Assembly (NCBI GenBank): GCA_016188575.1
Contig: JACPHN010000091.1
Coordinates: 1-21,430 of the forward strand
DNA from: Candidatus Schekmanbacteria bacterium
Lineage (GTDB): Bacteria; CSSED10-310; JACPHN01
Reading direction: 5' to 3'
DNA length: 21,430 nucleotides
This document shows, piece by piece, positions 1-9,783 of this stretch. The notes below the pieces were generated by a model. It did not search any database. It had not been told where the DNA came from and worked only from the letters and a program-made list of their open reading frames with translations. The position numbers were made by a program, and so were the translations under genes. How positions within the stretch are numbered: position 1 is the first letter of the stretch; each line of letters starts with the position of its first letter.

Positions 1-131
1 GGATCAAGCCACCACAGGCCTACTTGCTCCCGGCCATACCCACCCAACTGCCACGCCCCGTCTGGCCTACTTTTCGCCGGCACACCCCGGTCGTTTTTCG
101 CCAGCGTTGAAGGCAATATCTGGGTCATGCT
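1..131. other. Unassigned lead-in; possible damaged upstream FG-GAP repeat
   Basis: No complete gene is visible here. The frame of the FG-GAP gene opens after a TGA at 108-110, and its first codons (111-131) already read as the end of a repeat unit (QYLGHAVAG). A second frame around 103-117 reads SVEGN, which resembles the piece that precedes that motif in intact repeats. This suggests a unit that lost a few bases around 116-118. The protein therefore probably extended upstream of the window, since no signal peptide or convincing ribosome binding site is seen. Confidence 0.4.
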
Positions 132-1574
132 GTGGCCGGGGTGGGAGATGTCAACGGCGACGGGTTTGCCGACGTGATTGCGACCGACTATGCTTACGAT
201 AACGGTGAGACCGACGAGGGAGGCGCGTCAGTCTACTACGGATCCGCCTCAGGGCTCAGCGCTACCGCGGACTGGGTCGCCGAGGGCAATCAGACAAGCG
301 GTCGGTATGGCTTTGCCGCCTCCTCAGCCGGGGACGTCAACGGGGACGGCTTCGGCGACGTGATCGCCTCCGCAGCGTGGTACGATGGTGCCTTTACCAG
401 TGGAGGCAAAGCCTGGGTCTATCATGGATCTCCCGCCGCCCCGTCAACCGCCTCGTTCTGGACTACCGAGAGCAACCAGTCGTCCGCGGAGCTCGGCTAT
501 TCAGTCGCGACCGCCGGCGATGTCAACGGCGACGGCTATGCGGACATTGTCGTCGGGGCTCGCAAGTACGACAACAGCGAGACCGACGAGGGCAAGGCGT
601 TCGTGTTCCACGGTTCCGCGACCGGTCCGCAGGCGACGGAGGATTGGAGCGTCGAGAGCAATCAGGACTCGGCGCTGCTCGCATCAAGTGTGGCCACCGC
701 CGGCGACGTCAACGGCGACGGCTACGCCGATCTGATCGTGGGGGCCGCGAACGATGCCTACGTCTTTCACGGTTCCGCGACGGGGCTGGCGGCCACGGCG
801 GCGTGGACAGCGTCTTCCGGGCAAGCCGGGTCGTCGTTCGGAACCTCGGTGGCGAGCGCGGGTGACGTCAACGGCGACGGCTACGTCGATGTCATCGTCG
901 GCGCCTACACCTACGACAACGGGGAGACCGACGAGGGCCGCGCCTACGTCTACCTCGGCTCGGCGGCGGGGCTTGCCGCCTCGCCCGCGTGGGTGACCGA
1001 AAGCGACCAGTCGACCGCGTATTTCGGGTATTCGGTCGCGGGCGCCGGCGATGTCAACGGCGACGGCTACTCGGACGTGATCGTCGGCGCCTACCAACAT
1101 GATGGTGGGCTCACCGATGAAGGTCGCGCCTTCGTTTACTACGGCTCCGCCACGGGGCTCGCGACTACGCCAGCGTGGACGGTGGACAGCGATACCGCCA
1201 ATGCACACTTCGGCGTTTCGGTCGCCGGGGCGGGCGACGTCAACGGCGACGGCTTCTCGGACGCGATCGTTGGCGCGCGCAAGTACAACACCTGGGACGG
1301 CAGAGCGTACGTCTACTACGGCTCCGCGGGTGGTCTCAGCACCGCGCCCGACTGGCAACAAAGCCCCGCGCTCACAGGCCATTTCGGCATCTCGGTCGCG
1401 ACCGCCGGGGACGTCAACGGCGACGGCTACGCCGACGTCATCGTCGGTGCCAAAAACGAATACAACGGCGAGACGTCCGAAGGACTGGCGCGGGTCTACC
1501 TCGGGTCCGTAACCGGCCTTTCCACTTCGGCTGGCTGGACGGGCGAAGAGAACCTGTCCTTCGCATACTATGGT
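132..1574 (+). CDS. FG-GAP (integrin alpha-like) repeat part of a giant surface protein, segment 1 of 3
   Basis: This is the N-terminal visible part of a secreted or cell-surface protein. It has eight FG-GAP repeats of about 60 residues, and a ninth lies just past the frame break. Each carries the Ca-binding loop GDVNGDG followed by (Y/F)xDVIVGA and a Y(V/L)Y(L/Y)GSA strand. Units start near nt 144, 333, 516, 705, 864, 1050, 1236 and 1410. FG-GAP repeats form beta-propeller blades that bind ligands outside the cell. The GTG at 132 is only a formal start: it lies inside a repeat and there is no signal peptide, so the true start is upstream or lost. The frame stays open to 1871, but homology stops at 1574. 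There TAC-TAT-GGT is followed by ACTCC where repeats have TACTCC, so one T appears to be missing. After that base the -1 frame continues as YSVATAGDVNGDG. The repeat identification is firm; the binding partner is unknown. Confidence 0.85.
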
Positions 1575-1690
1575 ACTCCGTGGCGACCGCCGGTGACGTC
1601 AACGGAGACGGGTTCGCAGATCTCCTCGTTGGCGCGTACGGCGCGGGTGATCTGCTCAACGAAGGGCGCGCGTATCTCTATCTTGGAAAC
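144..1690 (+). repeat. Nine tandem FG-GAP coding repeats
   Basis: Nine units spaced about 170-190 bases apart share a nearly constant DNA core (gacgtcaacggcgacggcta or close variants) encoding the DVNGDGY Ca-binding loop. The conservation extends to synonymous positions. This suggests recent duplication or gene conversion and offers a substrate for slippage or unequal recombination. The unit at about 690-860 is shorter than the others (NDAYVFHGSA replaces the usual YDNGETDEG stretch). Confidence 0.8.
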
Positions 1691-4600
1691 GGCAACAGCA
1701 ACACCCGCTACCTTCCGATCCAGTTGCGAGGCGACAATGGAAACCCGGTGCAGCCGCTCGGGCTTACTGGCACGAGCGCTCGCCTGCAGGTCCTCGCGAG
1801 CAGCCCCGCGGGGCGCACGCGCGTCAAGCTGCAGTGGGAGATCAAGCCGGTTGGCACCGCCTTCGACCTGACCGGGCTGGGGAGCGGCTCCGCCTGGGTG
1901 GACACGACTCTTGCGGGAACGGACCTTCAGGAGGTCGTATCGGGTCTGCTGCCCTCGACGCTCTACCAGTGGCGCGCCCGCCTGGTATCGTTTCCTCACC
2001 GGTACGGCCGCTGGTTCTCGACCGGCGCCACCCTGTGGCCCGAGCTCGACTTTCGCACCACGACGTCCGAGGCGACCGTCACGCCTACGGTAACCGAGAC
2101 GGCGACAGCAACCGAAACAGCGACAGTGACCGAAACGCCGACGTCAACCGAAACGGCGACCTCCACGGAGACCTCGACCGCGACGGTGACGCAAACGGCG
2201 ACCCACACGGCAACCCCGACGATCACGTCCACCGCCACGGCGACGATCACGCCAGGTGGCCCAACGCTTACGCCGGCGCCGACGTCCACACAGACGGCGA
2301 CGGCAACCGCCACCGCCACGATCACGCAGACGGCCACGATGACCGCGACCGCCACGGTCACGCAAACCGCCACGCGAACGAGCACGCCCACCCACACCGC
2401 CTCGTCCACGGCAACCCGCACGGCCACGCAGACACCCACGCCGAATCTGTCAACCGGGCTCGTCGCTCACTACCAAGTTGAGCTCAATGCGCTCGATAGC
2501 TCCGGCCAGCTCAATCACGGCACCGCCATGGGCTCCGTCAGCTATGTCACTGGCCTCGCCGGTCGAGCGCTGTCCCTGTCCGGCAGCGGCTATGTCGACG
2601 TACCCCACACCGCGAGCCTCGATGCCTCCTCTGAGCTTACGCTCGCCGCATGGGTGAAGCTGAGCAACCCACAGAGCGCGCAGTGCATCGCCGGCAATCT
2701 CGATCCCACCGGCCTGCAGGGTTATCTCCTCGGGGTCGGTGCCGCCACCGCCGCGCCGCAGGTCTACGATGCCACTGGCGCGCTCTTCACCAACGCTGTG
2801 GGCAGCATCCCAACTAACCGGTGGACGCATCTCGCGGTGACCTGGAGGAGCAGCGGGAGCTTCGTCGTGTATGTCAACGGCACCGCCGCCGGGCAGGTCG
2901 CTGCCGGTGCCAACCCCATCGCAGCGAGCTCGAGCGTTCTCCGCATCGGCGCCGCGCCCTGGAGCGCATCCACGCAGCGGGTCTCCGGGCAGCTCGACGA
3001 AGCACGCGTCTACACCCGCGAGCTGTCAGCCGCGGAGATCTCCGCGATCCAGGCCGCTAACCCAACACCGACACCCAGTCCAGCCCAGACGGCAACGCCA
3101 TCGCAAACCGGCACTCCCACGAGGACGGGCACCCCCACGCAAACGGCAACCGCCACTTCGACACCTACGGCCACGCCCGGAATCAGCGCCAACCTCGAGG
3201 GCTACTACCGCTTCGAGAACAATGCCAGCGATAGCTCCGGCAAAGCGAACCACGGCACCCTCAGCACCGGCGGAAGCGGCAGCGCCTATGACCTCGGCCT
3301 GACGGGCAAAGCGCTCAACGTCGACGACCGCTGGGTCGATGTGCTCGGGCAGTACTTTGCGCTCGAAGCGACCAACGCACTCACCATTTCCGCCTGGATT
3401 CGCGTCTCTGATGCCCAGGCCGATCAGTTCATCATCAGCCGCAGACTGGGGAGCGCCATGGCATTCGAGGGGTATGATTTCGGGATCAAGCAAGGCGGGG
3501 CCTACCTGACCATCCGCAGCGGCGCGACCGTTCAGAGCTTTGGACCCTTTGGCGCTATTCCCACCAATCGCTGGGTTCACGTCGCCGTGACGTGGGCGGC
3601 CGGAGATGAGATGGTGGCCTACGTCGACGGCGGCGTTGCCGGTCGGGCATCCGCGTCGGCGGCAACGATCACCAATACCGTCGTTCTCTATCCACGATTC
3701 GGGGCCGCGCGCTGGGACAGCGCCGTCGGGCGATTCCATGGCCTGCTCGACGAGCTGCGCATGTACAGGCGAACGCTTACGGCGGCGGAGCTTTCCATGC
3801 TCTACAACCTGCTTCCCACGCCAACGTTTACGCCGACCAACACGCCGACGTTCACGGCCACGCCGACTCCCACGTCGACCGCGACCTCCACGCCGACGTC
3901 CACGTCCACACGGACCCCCACGTCAACCGCTACCTCGACCAACACCCCAACGGTGACGCCGACGTTCACCGTGACGCCGACCGCGACCTCGACACCCACG
4001 CCGGTTCCCAACATGATCGCCTACTATCCACTCGATGACAGTGCGGACGACCTCACAGGACACGGTTACGATGGAATCGTCGTTGGGTCGGAAGAATATA
4101 CCCGCGGGGCGGTAAACTACGCCATACAGCTCGATGGAACCAACTATGTTGAGGTCGCGCAACAACCCGTATACGCAGACGAGCTTACGGTCGCGTTCTG
4201 GGTCAAGATAGACGATCCGCAAGTCGAGGGAGTCCTGGTTGGCAACATGAGCACTTCGGCGAAATCTGGCTACTTCATCGGCGTGAAGAATGGCAGGCTC
4301 ACGGTCGCGGCCTACGATTCCGCTCACAACTATTTTTCCGGAGAAGGAGAGTCCATCGTTCCGCGCACGTGGACACACATCGCCATAACCTGGAGGAAGA
4401 GCTACAACGCCGTGACTGTCTATATGAACGGCAAGGGTTCCGCGGCCACCTTCTATGTAGGACCAAGCTCCATCGAGATACCCGATAACTCGCTGTTTTT
4501 TGGCCAGAAACCATGGTCGGTATTTGCGCCGTCGCTCGTCGGCCTGTTGGACGATATCCGGATCTATGATCGAATACTCTATCCCGAGGAAATCAAGGGG

Positions 4601-5658
4601 CTCGCCACCGCCTTCGCACCCGGCCCTACGCCTACGCCGGGTCAACTGGTGACCGTCGATGATATCGCCATTCGCGCGGATGAGAGAGAACCCCACGCTG
4701 CCGGCGGCTACCGAATGCGCGGAAATGTGGGCATCGGCGGCGCCTTGTCGACCGGTGGACCGATACGCCCCGATGCGGTTTCCCGCGTCATCGTCGGGGA
4801 AGACGGGGTGCTCAGCGCGCAGGGAAACTATGATCTCGTCAAGGCTCCGTACGGCTTTGCTATCGAGGGGTCGACGATGACATCCGACAGGATTCAGCTC
4901 GTCGACCATCCGGAAAAGCTGAACGTCTTCTTCTTCGGCGCCACTACGGTGTTGAATGAGATCAAGCTGGACAAGAAGTCCACGGGAGTGTGCGCCTGGG
5001 TGGACCTGAGTCTGACGACGCCGTATTTTGTGAGCCTCGTCTACAGCGAGCCCGTGGATCTGCTGGTGCCAGTAGAGATATGCCCTGGAGACCTTGCGAC
5101 CATCCAGGGCCTGACACTGGACATTGGCCTCGACGATGCAGTCGCCGTTCCCGTCCCCGCCAGCCCGCTGAAGGTCTCCCGGCTGGGTTATGTGCCCCGT
5201 GAGGGGCGCGTCGAGCTTGGCGCCGCCGCGGAGCTCAAGGCGTTTACCGTTGGCGCCGAGATCGCCCTCAAGGACTGGGAGCTGCCGGCGGTCAAGGTGA
5301 CAGCCGCCGACCTGAACCGACCGATCGGAGCCACAGGGTTGTTTCTGCAGTATTTGTCCGGTTCGATGAGCAACCTCGAGAAAATCACGGACGATCCCTT
5401 GTCGGTTCGCATTGCCGCAGGCCTCGGGATCACGGGCGGTCCACGGATCAGCATTTTCGGCACGGATCTGGCGCTACTAAGAGTCGATGGCGAGATCGCC
5501 ATTACTCCTTCGACCTCCGCCACCCTCTCAGGCATGGCATGGCTGCTCGAGAAGATCGAGCTGGCGCGGCTCTCTGCCGAGGCGAACTGGGCGCAGGACA
5601 AGTACACCGTGCGGGCATGGGTTGCCGCGCCGTTCAAAGTCGTCGAGGGACAAATTTT
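1575..5658 (+). CDS. Giant surface protein, segment 2 of 3: last FG-GAP, Thr-rich linkers, three LamG domains, novel region
   Basis: This continues the preceding protein after the single-base break; the frame is open from 1175 to 5791. Domains in order are as follows. The ninth FG-GAP repeat is at about 1577-1690. An FnIII-like stretch (1700-2065) contains LPSTLYQWRARL. A Thr-rich linker of TATxTxT type covers about 2078-2445. Three LamG/concanavalin-A-like domains lie at about 2450-3055, 3187-3805 and 4009-4612. Each opens with (A/G)(H/Y)Y.(L/F), then a D(S/D).G..(N/G)HG-type motif, and ends with LD(E/D).R.Y.R.L. Thr/Pro linkers separate them (about 3059-3178 and 3812-4008). From about 4625 to 5658 comes a beta-rich region with no family I recognise. 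LamG domains usually bind glycans or matrix proteins. At 5655-5661 one base seems to be missing after TTTTC, and the protein continues in the next frame as LDDHAGYFEGYV. It is an adhesin or matrix protein by inference. Confidence 0.8.
2078..2445 (+). repeat. Low-complexity Thr-rich linker coding repeat
   Basis: This is about 120 codons of Thr alternating with Ala, Pro, Ser, Val and Glu (TATxTxTxT), built of short ACG/ACC-rich degenerate hexamers. It separates the FG-GAP/FnIII head from the first LamG domain. Such extracellular linkers are usually extended and often O-glycosylated. Shorter copies of the same type occur at about 3059-3178, 3812-4008, 4620-4640 and, in the next gene, 8803-8868. 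Long open frames on the opposite strand here are artefacts of this repeat. Confidence 0.75.
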
Positions 5659-7755
5659 CTTGATGATCATGCCGGCTATTTCGAAGGCTATGTCAACGCC
5701 GCAGTCAACATTCCCGATTTCTTTCCCCTCGTCGGCGGCGAGAGTCTCGCGGCGATCAAAGTGGGCGCAAACAGCAAGGGCCTTGGCGTGAACCTGCCCA
5801 TCGATCTGGTGGCCTTCGACGTCAACCCCGGCATGTTCATTTATTGGAAGTTCATGAGCACCGGCAGCACCGACGACGTGCTGGTCTGCGGGAACTGCGA
5901 CGTCTTTTCCGAAGCACGGCTGGGCGTCTCCGCAGGTATGGCGGGCGGCGCCGCGCGGTTTGCTCAGGTCATCCAGATTCCCCAGGCGGAAAAGGTCGTC
6001 GTGCTGCTTTCCTGGCCGCAGGGCGAGAAGACGGATTTCACCCTTACCTCGCCATCCGGAACGGTGATCGATCCGAGCTATGTGGCCGCCCACCCGGACA
6101 AGGCCGCCTACAAACCGAAGGTCGTGGATGCCTGGTATGCGCTGGTCAGGCCAGAGCCGGGCGCCTGGACGGTAACGCTGACCAACCCCGCGGTGACGAC
6201 CTACACCGTGACGGTGAACACCTTCAATGAGGCTCCATCGCTGATCCTGACCAGCCCTGCCGCCCGGCAAACGACCCGCGACACCGTGCAGATCGCCTAC
6301 ACAGGCTCGGATCCCGATGGAGACGACGTCACTGTATCGCTCTACTACGGCGCGGAGAAGGACAGCCCGAATGGCGTGCTGATCGCGTCCGGCCTGCCTG
6401 CCAGTGGCGCTCAGGTCTGGGATACGGCGGGACTGGCAGCCGGCACCTACTGGATCTACGGCACCGCGGACGACGGTCGCAACTCGCCGGTCTTCGCCTA
6501 TGCTCCCGGGCACGTCGTGGTCCGGCCGGAACAGATTCCGGCAGCGCCGGGCAACCTGACCGCCACGGAACAGGGCGACGCTGTCCTGCTGTCGTGGACG
6601 GCGGCACAGGGTGCGGAAATCTACCAGCTCCAGTTTGTCGAAGCGGAGTCAGCGAATGCCGTGAGTCAGAGGCTGCCACTGGGTGCTTCGACCGAGCTCC
6701 TGGTCGATACCGAGCTGCCCCGAGGGAAAGCCTTCCGTGTCACCGTAGCGGGCGAGACCATGGCGGGCGCGAGAGGATCATCGTCCAACGAGGTGGTGGT
6801 CGAGCTACCACGAGTGACCACGGATGGCACGCCGCCGCGCCAACCCACAGTTCGTGCGCCCGGTCGGTGGACAGAGAGCTCGTCCCGGCTTTTCGCAACG
6901 TGGGACAGCGAAGACGCCGAGTCCGGTGTGGAAGCCTACCAGTACTGTGTCGGCCAGTCCATGTCCACCTGCGACGTGAAGGACTGGAGCGAAACCGCGG
7001 AGCGCTTCGCCGAGATCACAGAGCTGTCACTGCAATCCGGCGTCGACTACTTCATCCATGTGCGAGCGAAAAACGGCGCCGGCGCCTGGAGCGAAACGGG
7101 ATCGAGCGACCCGATCGGCCTTCTGCGCGGAGTGGCCATCTCGCGAGCCGCCGATACGACCTACCAGGGGATCGCCGCGGGCGGTGCCGCTGCGGTGGTG
7201 CTCGAAGTCGACCTCGTGGCGGCCCCATCCGCGGGCGATGCCCGATTGGTCAGCCTGTTGGTGCACATCACGGGTGAGGCCGGGGCGGAGGGCCTGATCA
7301 AGGAAGCGACCTTGTATCAGGACTTCGATCGCGACGGGCGCGTGGAAGCCCGCAGCTCGCGACTCGGCCTCATCGGCCAGGTCGAAAACGGTGGGTTCCT
7401 GCGCTTCGACAACATCGGCTACGGCATGAGCCCGGGATTGGCGACCCGGGCCGTCGTCACGATCACGCTTCGCAGCGGCGCTCCGGCGGGCAGCAGCCTA
7501 CAGGCGAGCGTGGTGCTCGACGAGGACGTCAAGGTGGTGTCAGCAGCGTCGGGTACTCGCCTTTCCGTGGATGGTGCGCCGGTGCTGGGACCGACGCTGG
7601 GCGTGCTGGCGGGAGAAGGAGCGATCGTCCCGCTCGGCGTGGCGGGCTTGCTGCTCGCCCAGGTGCTCATCGGCGGATACGCGGCGGCGACGCAACGGCG
7701 GAGGAGGAGGCGGCGGCGCGCCCAGGCGAGTCCTCGCGTGAGCGTTCGCTCGTGA
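5659..7755 (+). CDS. Giant surface protein, segment 3 of 3: Ig/FnIII domains and C-terminal membrane anchor
   Basis: This is the C-terminal third of the same protein; the frame is open from about 5539. It starts with the rest of the unrecognised region. A beta-sandwich follows (about 5950-6200, with TDFTLTSPSG and GAWTVTLTNP, like pre-peptidase or proprotein C-terminal domains). Next are an Ig-like domain (6235-6530, SDPDGDDVTVSLYY) and two FnIII domains (about 6532-6813 and 6820-7125, with LSWTAAQGAEIYQLQ and YFIHVRAKNGAG). A further beta-rich domain precedes the end. The last part has one hydrophobic segment (about 7621-7690) followed by eight arginines. This is a stop-transfer signal that would leave a short basic tail inside the cell. 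I do not see LPXTG, PEP-CTERM or a Cys-based MYXO-CTERM signal. The stop codon overlaps the next gene's GTG. With one base restored at each break, segments 1-3 make a single frame of about 2541 residues. Confidence 0.8.
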   Translation, partial: LDDHAGYFEGYVNAAVNIPDFFPLVGGESLAAIKVGANSKGLGVNLPIDLVAFDVNPGMFIYWKFMSTGSTDDVLVCGNCDVFSEARLGVSAGMAGGAARFAQVIQIPQAEKVVVLLSWPQGEKTDFTLTSPSGTVIDPSYVAAHPDKAAYKPKVVDAWYALVRPEPGAWTVTLTNPAVTTYTVTVNTFNEAPSLILTSPAARQTTRDTVQIAYTGSDPDGDDVTVSLYYGAEKDSPNGVLIASGLPASGAQVWDTAGLAAGTYWIYGTADDGRNSPVFAYAPGHVVVRPEQIPAAPGNLTATEQGDAVLLSWTAAQGAEIYQLQFVEAESANAVSQRLPLGASTELLVDTELPRGKAFRVTVAGETMAGARGSSSNEVVVELPRVTTDGTPPRQPTVRAPGRWTESSSRLFATWDSEDAESGVEAYQYCVGQSMSTCDVKDWSETAERFAEITELSLQSGVDYFIHVRAKNGAGAWSETGSSDPIGLLRGVAISRAADTTYQGIAAGGAAAVVLEVDLVAAPSAGDARLVSLLVHITGEAGAEGLIKEATLYQDFDRDGRVEARSSRLGLIGQVENGGFLRFDNIGYGMSPGLATRAVVTITLRSGAPAGSSLQASVVLDEDVKVVSAASGTRLSVDGAPVLGPTLGVLAGEGAIVPLGVAGLLLAQVLIGGYAAATQRRRRRRRRAQASPRVSVRS

Positions 7756-9506
7756 CCACGGCCATGACGCGAAGCATTTTGGACGCGGCGCGTTTGGCGC
7801 GTTTGGCGCGTCTGGCGCTTCTGGCGCTGATCCTGGCGCAGGTTGCGGAGGTCGCGGCGGTGGCAGGATCGCCTCCTCGCATCGAGGCGACCTGGTCGCA
7901 GGTCGGGCTGGACGGTCTTTCGATCCGCTGCCTGCTCGGTGATCCTGCGAATCGCGCTGGGCTGGTCGCGGGCACTCTGGAGAATCCCGTCTTTCTGACT
8001 GCGGACGGTGGCGACTCGTGGTTCGCCGCCGGTCAGACCCTGACGGCTAGCAACATCCAGGCCCTGGCGTTCGATCCGCTCGCCGGTACGACGGTATACG
8101 CCGGAACGGCCGCGGCCGGAATTTTCAAGAGCACCGATTTTGGCGCGACCTGGGTTTCCGCAAGCGGCGGCATCGGCAATGCCGGCGTGTCGGCGCTCGC
8201 CGTCGACCCCCGGCAGCCGGCTACCGTGTACGCGGGGACGAGCGCCGGGCCCGTTTTCCGATCCACCGACGCCGGTGAATCCTGGGCCGCGAGCGGCGAC
8301 GGGCTCGAAGACGGCGAGGTCACCGCCCTGGTCATCGACCCTGCAGCGAACCAGATCGTCTATGCGGCCACGCGCTACGCGGCGGGCGCATACCGGAGCA
8401 CCGACGGCGGCGGGTCGTGGAGCGCGAGTAGCAGTGGGCTGGCCAATGCATTCGTCTCGGCGCTGGTCATGGACCCGGTTGCGCCGCTGGTGCTGTACGC
8501 GGGGACCGATACCGGCATCTTCAAGACCACCGACGGGGGATTGATCTGGGCGGCGTCGAGCGCCGGCCTGGAGACCCTGCACGTGCAAGCGCTGGCGGTC
8601 GATCCCGCCCAGCACCAGGTGGTATACGCGGGCACGGAGTTTGGCGGTGTTTTCTCGTCGGCAGACAGCGGCGCTACCTGGCTGCACAGTAGCTCCGGGC
8701 TCGCCCATGCCAGCGTCGAGTCGCTGGTCGTCGATCCGGTCGATGGCCGCACGGTCTGGGCGGGGACCCGCGGCGGCGGCGTGTATCGCCGGATCGCCGA
8801 CCCGCCGGCCACCCCGACTCCAACCCCCCTGGCCACATCGACACCGACAGCGACGCCAACGCCACCACTCGCCCAGGGCTGGCGCCGGTTCGGACCATGG
8901 TTCGGAGACGAGCCTGGTCCCGTCGACGGCAGCGGGCACTTCTGGCACGAGGCCGGCTTCGATGATCACGACTGGCAGGAAGTGGCCGCGGCGGCCGCGG
9001 GGGGGGCCGCGAATCTGCCGCTGATCGAGCAGGGCACCGACCACGGATTCAACGACCGCTATTTGCGCGGCTCCTTCGCCTGGGACGGCATCACGGCCTT
9101 GTGGGCCGAGCTGGCCAGCGACGATGGGCTCAGCGTCTACATCAACGGTTCGCTACTCGGCAGTTGGGGGCGCTGGCGCGAGCCAGGATGCGTCAACCTG
9201 TCCGCGGTGTGCTCGGTGAACGCGGTCGTGCCACCCCAAGCGATTCCGGCCGAGCTTCTCCTCGTAGGTCAAAACACGATTGCGGTCGACCTCAGCAACG
9301 GTGGCGGGCCGGACTATCGCCTCTACGTGGGGATCACGGCGCGACCCTCCGTCCCTGCGGCTTCCTCGGTGGCAGCGACAGTCGTCACGAGCGCGATGCT
9401 CGGCGGACGCTGGCTGGTCTTCCGGCGACGGCGCGCGAAGCGGGTCGCTGGGAGGAGATCGCTTGTCGGGTCGTCTCCGTGGTGCTCGCCAAGCATCCGC
9501 GGTTGA
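7752..9506 (+). CDS. Secreted Asp-box (BNR/sortilin-like) propeller with galactose-binding-like domain
   Basis: This predicted exported protein has 584 residues. The GTG at 7752 overlaps the previous stop (GTGA), suggesting translational coupling; an ATG at 7764 is an alternative start. The N-terminus has a Leu/Ala/Arg-rich hydrophobic signal segment encoded partly by a 9-base tandem repeat. Six Asp-box motifs follow (TADGGDSW, STDFGATW, STDAGESW, STDGGGSW, TTDGGLIW, SADSGATW; about nt 8000-8680), each followed by a (V)YAGT strand. This is typical of sialidase-like, sortilin or YCF48-like propellers. A Thr/Pro linker (8803-8868) leads to a beta-sandwich (about 8875-9345, with ASDDGLSVYINGSLLG) resembling galactose-binding-like domains. 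The end has a weak hydrophobic stretch and RRRR, like the upstream protein. There are no catalytic residues I could assign, so I infer a binding or surface role. It is probably co-expressed with the giant gene. Confidence 0.8.
   Translation: MTTAMTRSILDAARLARLARLALLALILAQVAEVAAVAGSPPRIEATWSQVGLDGLSIRCLLGDPANRAGLVAGTLENPVFLTADGGDSWFAAGQTLTASNIQALAFDPLAGTTVYAGTAAAGIFKSTDFGATWVSASGGIGNAGVSALAVDPRQPATVYAGTSAGPVFRSTDAGESWAASGDGLEDGEVTALVIDPAANQIVYAATRYAAGAYRSTDGGGSWSASSSGLANAFVSALVMDPVAPLVLYAGTDTGIFKTTDGGLIWAASSAGLETLHVQALAVDPAQHQVVYAGTEFGGVFSSADSGATWLHSSSGLAHASVESLVVDPVDGRTVWAGTRGGGVYRRIADPPATPTPTPLATSTPTATPTPPLAQGWRRFGPWFGDEPGPVDGSGHFWHEAGFDDHDWQEVAAAAAGGAANLPLIEQGTDHGFNDRYLRGSFAWDGITALWAELASDDGLSVYINGSLLGSWGRWREPGCVNLSAVCSVNAVVPPQAIPAELLLVGQNTIAVDLSNGGGPDYRLYVGITARPSVPAASSVAATVVTSAMLGGRWLVFRRRRAKRVAGRRSLVGSSPWCSPSIRG
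7788..7833 (+). repeat. 9-base tandem repeat in the signal-peptide region
   Basis: About five imperfect copies of gcgcgtttg / gcgcgtctg / gcgcttctg lie in tandem. They encode ARLARLARLALLAL in the hydrophobic part of the Asp-box protein's signal segment. Copy number changes would lengthen or shorten this segment in steps of three residues without breaking the frame. Confidence 0.6.
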
Positions 9507-9640
9507 TCGGGAACGGTCTCGCCTTTTCGTCGTCCTGCCGAGTAGCATTCTGGCTCCTGCTGATGGCAGCATCACACCAAAAGACCCCGCGGATACCGCA
9601 AACGCCAGGAGAAAGGACCGATCCCGTGGCGCAGTCCTGA

Positions 9641-9783
9641 ATGCCGAGGAGCCTCGCGAGGTGCCCCTCGACGGCTGCGAGCGTCGTCGGTGCGACGGCG
9701 CCCCAGAGCTCGAGCAAGCGCGCCGTCGAGATCGAGCGCACGGGGTCGAGATCGGCGAGCCAGACCTCACCGCGTGCCGGCAT
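9641..9783 (-). pseudogene. mazF: MazF/PemK-type toxin with its middle deleted
   Basis: The ATG at 9783 overlaps the antitoxin stop by 17 bases, the usual mazEF layout. The product begins MPARGEVWLADLDPV, the typical MazF/PemK N-terminus, then passes directly into RSISTARLLELWGAV and TLAAVEGHLARLLG, the typical C-terminal end. The central part of the fold, roughly 60-65 residues including most of the RNA-cleaving surface, is missing. The join falls on GTGCGC (9736-9741). That hexamer would encode VR both after DLDP and in the usual EDVRS(I/L)S motif, which points to an in-frame deletion across a microhomology. The frame then runs on without a stop to 9385, overlapping the end of the Asp-box gene, so even the normal C-terminus is not kept. 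An endoribonuclease cannot be expected from it. Confidence 0.75.

Noticed and set aside
1560-1590. Programmed -1 frameshifting as the reason for the frame changes at 1574 and 5659
   Set aside because: Neither site has a proper X-XXY-YYZ slippery heptamer or an obvious downstream pseudoknot, and one site falls in the middle of a standard repeat. A missing base is simpler.
1996-2439. Long open frame on the - strand rich in Val/Ala
   Set aside because: It is the antisense reading of the Thr-rich linker; its VAV-type repeats only mirror the ACG/ACC repeats.
2078-2445. CRISPR-like or minisatellite array
   Set aside because: There are no repeat-spacer units; it is a degenerate in-frame coding repeat for Thr-rich linkers, seen again in four other places.
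3923-4909. 328-codon - strand frame
   Set aside because: It is antisense to the LamG3 domain, with no domain, ribosome binding site or codon pattern of its own.
5188-6513. 441-codon - strand frame
   Set aside because: It is antisense to the giant surface protein and shows no recognisable domain.
9385-9640. C-terminal extension of the MazF remnant to 9385
   Set aside because: The extra about 80 residues resemble nothing and overlap the Asp-box gene; they reflect loss of the normal stop.
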